A stretch of DNA of 11,572 nucleotides from JAYEJW01 sp034716535 (GTDB lineage: Bacteria; Pseudomonadota; Gammaproteobacteria; Chromatiales; Chromatiaceae): NCBI GenBank assembly GCA_034716535.1, contig JAYEJW010000285.1, forward strand, positions 1-11,572, given 5' to 3'. Made by a program: the position numbers and the translations under genes. The notes beneath the pieces are model-generated. The model saw nothing but the letters and a program-made list of their open reading frames with translations, was not told the DNA's origin and made no database searches. Shown in pieces: positions 7,103 to 11,572 of the stretch; positions within the stretch are counted from its first letter, which is position 1; each line of letters begins with the position of its first letter.

Positions 7103-7861
7103 TTACCCGCCAGGGGTTCTCGTGCCTTCGGCCGAGAAGCGGATCGCCACCGCGGTCACGTTGTCTCGCGCGCCCCTGTCGCAGGCCAGATCGATCAGGG
7201 CGGGGACGGCGTCGACGACATCAGAACCGGAAAGCGCCGCGGCAATCTCCCGCTCCGAGACCTCCTTGGTCAGTCCGTCCGTGCACAGCAGAAAGCAGTC
7301 GCCGTCTTTGATCTGAAGGGTCTGGGCGTCGATCTCGAGGACCTCCGCGGCCCCCACGGCTCTCGTTATGACGTTGGCAGCGGGATGGTTCTCGGCAGCC
7401 CGCCGATCGAGAAGTCCCTGATCGATGAGGTCCTCCACCTGGCTGTGGTCCCTTGAGAGCCGCTGTAACGCCCTACCGCGCAGGCGGTAAACGCGACTGT
7501 CTCCCACCCAGAGGAAGGTGCAGTGGTCATGTAATGCGACCAACAGGGCGACAGTGCTTCCGATGATCCCCTGGCCGCGGCGGTCGGCCTCGGAGCGCAG
7601 GCGATGGTTGGCCTCGAGCAGGCGTCGACGCAGATCGGCAACTGCCTGCCCCATGAAAAGGGGCACAGGCGTAGAGTCCAGGGCCTGAACGACCGTCCGG
7701 CTCGCAAGGTCTCCGGCCTCATGTCCTCCCACTCCGTCGGCCACGGCCCAGAGTCCGATATCGGGCCGTTCCAGGCAGGCGTCCTCGTTCACCTGCCGCA
7801 CCCTGCCTGCATCGGTGACCGATGCGGAGCTCCACCGAAACCCTGGATGCAGATTGGTCAT
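7103..7861 (-). CDS. pppA: PP2C-family serine/threonine phosphatase of the T6SS (PppA-like)
   Basis: A 252-residue Mn/Mg-dependent protein phosphatase. Metal ligands D27 (RQVNEDA), D42 and G43 (VADGVGG), D195 (CTDGLT) and D233 (GARDNVTAV) are all in place, along with GSTVALL (101-107) and LWVGDSRVYRLR (117-128). In T6SS clusters such phosphatases reverse Fha/FHA-protein phosphorylation by the kinase PpkA and so switch secretion off; the kinase is not in this window. The ATG at 7861 overlaps the tagF stop as ATGA and has GGGGGAG just upstream; the longer open frame to 7924 lies inside tagF. It is the last gene of the T6SS unit here and ends 70 bp from the convergent exonuclease gene, with no clear terminator between. 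A general Stp1/PrpC-type phosphatase is the alternative, but the neighbours favour the T6SS role. Confidence 0.9.
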   Translation of the reverse strand: MTNLHPGFRWSSASVTDAGRVRQVNEDACLERPDIGLWAVADGVGGHEAGDLASRTVVQALDSTPVPLFMGQAVADLRRRLLEANHRLRSEADRRGQGIIGSTVALLVALHDHCTFLWVGDSRVYRLRGRALQRLSRDHSQVEDLIDQGLLDRRAAENHPAANVITRAVGAAEVLEIDAQTLQIKDGDCFLLCTDGLTKEVSEREIAAALSGSDVVDAVPALIDLACDRGARDNVTAVAIRFSAEGTRTPGG

Positions 7862-8613
7862 GGACTCCCCCGGCTGGCCGGGTCGTCCCCGGAGATCGGT
7901 GCAGGGTACTTGTCCCAACCCCATTGGTTCCAGTCCCCGGCCAACAGGGCGGAGAATCCCTTTGTGGGGGGGAGGCCCTGGCAGACCAGGAGCGAGGGCT
8001 GCACCATTTCAGACCCCTCCGACCACCAGAGGCTGTATCCGAAAAAGAGCTCGCCGAGAGCCTGTCGTAGCAGCTCGGGACAGACGGTTGCCAGTTCTGT
8101 GGCCCGCTCCAGCGGAACGCGAAAGGCGTTCCCGGCTGCGGGCACCATGGGGGATGCGGCTGGTTGCGCGGGCGGTGGGCCCATCTCAAGGACCTGGCGG
8201 TCGAAGGCAGCGAGGTCGAAATCGTCTTCCAGACAGGTCAGCAGGAGTGTCTCCGCCGCACCAAACCAGGCCCCCCCGCCGGTCATGACCTGGATCGGAT
8301 TGCCGCTGACGGGCAGGGGGCAGGCAAGGGTGAGCGGAAAGTAGCGCCCGACCCGATCCACACTGGGCATGAGCACACCCGCCCAGGGGTCCTGCCCCGC
8401 CAAACCCGGGGACAGAACGAACCGCCAGATCGGGCTCGTCAGGTAGATCTCCAGCCAGCGTGCGCCCAACTGGTCGCGGCTGTCGGAGAGGGCGTCCTGC
8501 AGCCAAAGGTCCCAAGGTTCCACGAAGGCAGCGGGGAGGCGTCGCGTGACGAAGTCGCCGTTGCTCGGCACCTTTCCGTAAATTCCGGGGCCGGGCTCGG
8601 AGATGGTGCTCAT
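7858..8613 (-). CDS. tagF: Type VI secretion-associated protein TagF
   Basis: A 251-residue cytosolic protein of the TagF family (formerly DUF2094). The hallmark N-terminus GIYGKVPSNGDFVTRRLP (about 10-27) followed by W..WLQ is clear, as are PIWRFVLSPG, GRYFPLTLACPLP and the C-terminal SLWWSEGS and CQGLPPTKGFSALLAG segments. TagF represses T6SS assembly after translation; in Pseudomonas aeruginosa it acts through the FHA protein, and in Agrobacterium it is fused to PppA. Here it is separate but sits directly before pppA, joined by an ATGA overlap (7858-7861), and its own ATG at 8613 overlaps the tssM stop in the same way (8610-8613). GGAG lies about 6 nt upstream of that ATG. The open frame to 8874 runs inside tssM and is not coding. 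Residues between roughly 150 and 170 are a proline/alanine-rich linker. Confidence 0.9.
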   Translation of the reverse strand: MSTISEPGPGIYGKVPSNGDFVTRRLPAAFVEPWDLWLQDALSDSRDQLGARWLEIYLTSPIWRFVLSPGLAGQDPWAGVLMPSVDRVGRYFPLTLACPLPVSGNPIQVMTGGGAWFGAAETLLLTCLEDDFDLAAFDRQVLEMGPPPAQPAASPMVPAAGNAFRVPLERATELATVCPELLRQALGELFFGYSLWWSEGSEMVQPSLLVCQGLPPTKGFSALLAGDWNQWGWDKYPAPISGDDPASRGSP

Positions 8614-11572
8614 AGGCGCTCCGGGCAGTGAAAGTTGCGCAGGTCCTTGAGCAAAAAGGGGTTGCGTACGCTGAGCGCGTCCAGGTCGAAGGTTGCGCTC
8701 ATGCCGGAAAGGTTGAAAGTCACGCGAAACAACTCGTGCTTCAGCGGTCTCATCGAGGTGCGGTCTAGGATTCGGAACCAGGCCCATGGACCTTCCTTTG
8801 TCACGCTCGTCTCCCGGTCGTGGATATCTACGAAAGTGATGCGGACGCGGCCCGGGCCCTCCGGTACGGGCCACTTGAGTCCCCAGGTTCGGTCTGCTTC
8901 ATGTCTGAAATCGACCATCTGACCTTCGAGGTCCAGCTGAAAGCGCTTGACATTCGGATCCATGCCAACGGACTTGAGTTGGAACTCGACCGCCAGACCC
9001 GGTCCGCCGCCTGAGAAAAAGGCCTCGCGGATCGTAGCCGCAAGCCGAAATTGGTCGAGGGCATCGCTGGAGATCCCCGATCCTTCTCCCACCCAGCGCC
9101 AGGGCGTCGCCGATGTATCTACCGCGGTGCTGAAGTTCTCCTGAAAGAATCGGTCCAACTCGCCGTTGGGCCCGAAAAGCTGACTGAAATCCTTCAACGG
9201 GGTCACAGACGAGCTCTTGCGTCGGAACGGGTAGCGGTTGTGCGTCGCCTTCCGACAGAATGGCAGCACGTCGGCCTTCCACAGCCTGTTGAGCTCCGCT
9301 TGCTTTTCCCCTGAGACCATGTTCGCGCTGTCCTGGGCCAGGGTGACCAGCCAGCTGCCAAGCGGGGAGGGCAGGCCCTCCGCGGTGCGGGCAACGGTCT
9401 GCGCTTCGGCACTGTCCTGCTTGACGAAGTCCAGGAGCCTCGACCCTTTTCCCACTCGGTCCGCATAGTTATTCATGTAGACGTACAGCGGGTGGAGTTG
9501 ATCGAGTACGGACTCGATCTCAGGGACCTTACCGCCTTCGGTGTCGACGAGGGCATGGAGCTCCGAAAACGTGGCGGTCACCTCGTGCTCCGGAGGCCGT
9601 TCGGGTCGCACGGGCTGTGCTTTCTCCCCCTGCCATAACTTCTCGACCCGGGCTGTGCCCCGGTCCAGGAAGTCTTCGGCCTTATCGATCAAGCCCTGCG
9701 TGCCCTCCGGTTTGCGCTCCAGATCGGTCTCCCGCGCTACCGCCTCGAACAGCAGACGCAAGGGCGAGTCCCGCTTGTCGGAGAGCAGGCCCAGAATCGA
9801 CGCGGCCTCCCTGGGATCGCGGGCATCGACCAGCACAAGGTCGTCCAACAATAGGCGCCACTGGTCGATGTATTCCAGCAGGTAAAGCTCGCGGACTTTG
9901 TCCAGAATCACCATAGTTTCGGCCAAAGGGATTCCTGCGCCCAGGATCCAGCGTTCGTTCTCGAGCTCTGCAATAAGTCTCAGCGTTTGTGTTTCGAACC
10001 CCTGGTGGTAGCCGTCATAGGTGAAAAGCGCCGGGATGCCCTCTGTGAGCGCTTTGCCGCTCCTGCGTCTGAATACCGAGTCCCCGTAATACCCCGCAGC
10101 GCGGCTGACGATGAAGTCGTTGATGTGATCGCCGACTCCGCTCTGAATCAAGCGGTTGAAGACGCGTTCCGCCGGCACGGTTCGGTTCAGGACATCCCGC
10201 GCTTGGGCGACGAGTCCTTCGTCAATCTCGTGCGGTCGGTATGTGGGGGGCGCGTCCCCGAACAAGGCAGTCAGGTGGGCTTGGAGCTGCTCACGGTTCT
10301 CCACTGGAACCTGTCGCGGCCAGTTGTGGTCCCAGTAGGCCGTGGCCCAAGCCCGCACGGTTTCCGCGTCGTAGAGGTCATCGTCGTAGACCATTAGGTA
10401 GACGCGCAGCGCCTCGTAGAGCTTATCGGGCTCGGAGAGAAGCTGTCTGATCTGGTCTTCCAGACGCAGGATGACGGTGGACAAGAGGGTCTTCTGCAGC
10501 ATTCTGCGGTAGGTGTCTCTGGCGGCGCCGCCGAGCTTGTCGTGCTGGGAGAGGCCGAACTCTTCCGACAGCGGAACCTCATCGTCGCCGTAACCGCCAC
10601 GGATGTTTCGCACCGCGTTGAGCAGCGGTAGGAACCGCAGTGGGTCGTAGTCCTGCGGCGGCAGCCCCTCGATCTGGTCCTCCATGGACCGGATCTCTTG
10701 GGCGACCTCTGAAATGTAGGTCTGGTTGCGGGTGTAGCTCGTTACCCAGGCCAGGGCCGCGAGTATTGCGATCCCGATGGCGCCGGCGTATGCGCCGCGC
10801 TGTATCCAACGCCGACGGCGCTCCAAGCGCAGGTTCATTCCAGCGAGGCCGGCTTCGCGAAAGACCACATCTCGGAACAGGCGATGAATGAAGAAACTCT
10901 TCCCGGTACCCGCGAAGGCCGATGCCGCCTGGCGGTCAAGCCCGAAGTTGGACGCCAGTGCGCTCATGACCCGGTCGATGGGCGCGCCCGTCTGGGTGCC
11001 GCTGGTGAAGTAGACACCCCGCACCAGGGGGTTCTCTTCAAAGCGGCTGGGCTGGAAGACGTCGTGTAGAAAACGCGCCGCGGTGGTCTTGAGGGAGCCG
11101 TACTGCTGCGGAAACGCGAAGATCAGACCGCGCTTGTGCGGATCGCGTTCCTGTTGCAGCCTTGCCAGCAAGTGCTCATTGAGCCGTTGTTCCAGGCGGT
11201 CGAACTCGCGGGAAAAGCTCTCGATGGCGGGCCCTGGACTCTTATCGTCGCCGAAGGCGAATGTCATGCCCCAGACTTGAGCCCGCTCCTCCTGCCCCAG
11301 ATCACCAAAGAATTCCATAAAGCCGGCGACCAGATCGGACTTCATGAAGAGTACGTAGACAGGAAAGCGAATACGCAAGTGCTGGTGCAGCTCCTGCACC
11401 CGCTGCTTAATGGCGCGGGCGTGGATCGCGCGCTCGGTCTCGGTCTGCTGCATCAGATCGGCGAGGCTGACGGCCACCAGGACACCGTTGATTGGGCGCC
11501 GCGGGCGGTGCTTTTTCAACAGGCCCAGAAAACCCTGCCAGGCGGTACTGTCCACGGCCTCGTAGCTGTCCT
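8610..11572 (-). CDS. tssM: T6SS inner-membrane protein TssM/IcmF (5' end outside window)
   Basis: The visible 986 residues are the C-terminal four-fifths or so of TssM, which with TssL and TssJ forms the envelope-spanning complex that docks the baseplate and tail. Reading starts in DSYEAVDSTAW, which in the family follows the Walker B region, so the first two membrane helices and the P-loop lie beyond 11572. Seen here are RPINGVLVAVSLADLM, FPVYVLFMKSDLVAGF, RGVYFTSGTQTGAPIDRVM, a membrane helix AYAGAIGIAILAALAWV (about 10735-10800) that leads into the periplasmic region, and the conserved end SVRNPFLLKDLRNFHCPERL. The frame is open to the right edge; the GTG at 11555 is internal, not the start. 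The stop overlaps the tagF start as ATGA. tssL, tssK and other core genes are expected upstream, beyond the window. No frameshift or in-frame stop is seen. Confidence 0.95.
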   Translation of the reverse strand, partial: DSYEAVDSTAWQGFLGLLKKHRPRRPINGVLVAVSLADLMQQTETERAIHARAIKQRVQELHQHLRIRFPVYVLFMKSDLVAGFMEFFGDLGQEERAQVWGMTFAFGDDKSPGPAIESFSREFDRLEQRLNEHLLARLQQERDPHKRGLIFAFPQQYGSLKTTAARFLHDVFQPSRFEENPLVRGVYFTSGTQTGAPIDRVMSALASNFGLDRQAASAFAGTGKSFFIHRLFRDVVFREAGLAGMNLRLERRRRWIQRGAYAGAIGIAILAALAWVTSYTRNQTYISEVAQEIRSMEDQIEGLPPQDYDPLRFLPLLNAVRNIRGGYGDDEVPLSEEFGLSQHDKLGGAARDTYRRMLQKTLLSTVILRLEDQIRQLLSEPDKLYEALRVYLMVYDDDLYDAETVRAWATAYWDHNWPRQVPVENREQLQAHLTALFGDAPPTYRPHEIDEGLVAQARDVLNRTVPAERVFNRLIQSGVGDHINDFIVSRAAGYYGDSVFRRRSGKALTEGIPALFTYDGYHQGFETQTLRLIAELENERWILGAGIPLAETMVILDKVRELYLLEYIDQWRLLLDDLVLVDARDPREAASILGLLSDKRDSPLRLLFEAVARETDLERKPEGTQGLIDKAEDFLDRGTARVEKLWQGEKAQPVRPERPPEHEVTATFSELHALVDTEGGKVPEIESVLDQLHPLYVYMNNYADRVGKGSRLLDFVKQDSAEAQTVARTAEGLPSPLGSWLVTLAQDSANMVSGEKQAELNRLWKADVLPFCRKATHNRYPFRRKSSSVTPLKDFSQLFGPNGELDRFFQENFSTAVDTSATPWRWVGEGSGISSDALDQFRLAATIREAFFSGGGPGLAVEFQLKSVGMDPNVKRFQLDLEGQMVDFRHEADRTWGLKWPVPEGPGRVRITFVDIHDRETSVTKEGPWAWFRILDRTSMRPLKHELFRVTFNLSGMSATFDLDALSVRNPFLLKDLRNFHCPERL

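Noticed and set aside
11553..11555. GTG as the start of tssM
   Set aside because: The frame continues without a stop to the window edge, and the residues before it (DSYEA) match the conserved TssM sequence, so the codon is internal.

Overview
The window is GC-rich, densely packed bacterial DNA and reads as a gammaproteobacterium. The evidence is a type VI secretion (T6SS) operon end, a CysC close to the enterobacterial form, and a GTCGGGTTA-type intergenic repeat of a kind I associate with sulfur-oxidising and related gammaproteobacteria. The genus cannot be fixed from the sequence alone. No tRNA, rRNA, CRISPR array, transposase or integrase is visible.

Layout. Positions 1-270 carry no gene but hold a nested inverted-repeat element (97-210). 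Next come three minus-strand genes: adenylylsulfate kinase cysC (271-957), an alkaline-phosphatase-superfamily phosphodiesterase (1109-2266) and a PfkB/adenosine-kinase-like kinase (2352-3341). They are transcribed in the order kinase, phosphodiesterase, cysC. A 111-bp divergent gap leads to two overlapping plus-strand genes, a DEAD/H helicase with a C-terminal four-cysteine cluster (3453-5834) and a DEDDh exonuclease with a TPR-like tail (5824-7032). Together they match the MrfA/MrfB (YprA/YprB) DNA-repair pair described in Bacillus subtilis. Converging on them from the right is the 3' end of a minus-strand T6SS operon: tssM (incomplete, running off the right edge), tagF and a PP2C phosphatase of the PppA type.

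How the genes work together. The T6SS genes are joined by two ATGA stop/start overlaps, so TssM (membrane complex) and the two post-translational regulators TagF and PppA are probably translationally coupled. The helicase and exonuclease overlap by 11 nt and are predicted to act as an unwinding-plus-digestion pair in nucleotide-excision-independent repair. The left-hand genes all act on nucleotides, sugars or phosphate esters, but a shared pathway is only a guess.

The most interesting items are the MrfAB-type pair outside Firmicutes with all catalytic residues intact, a hairpin that hides its ribosome binding site, a 17-residue insertion in CysC, and the nested repeat at the left edge. I see no clearly unprecedented system here.
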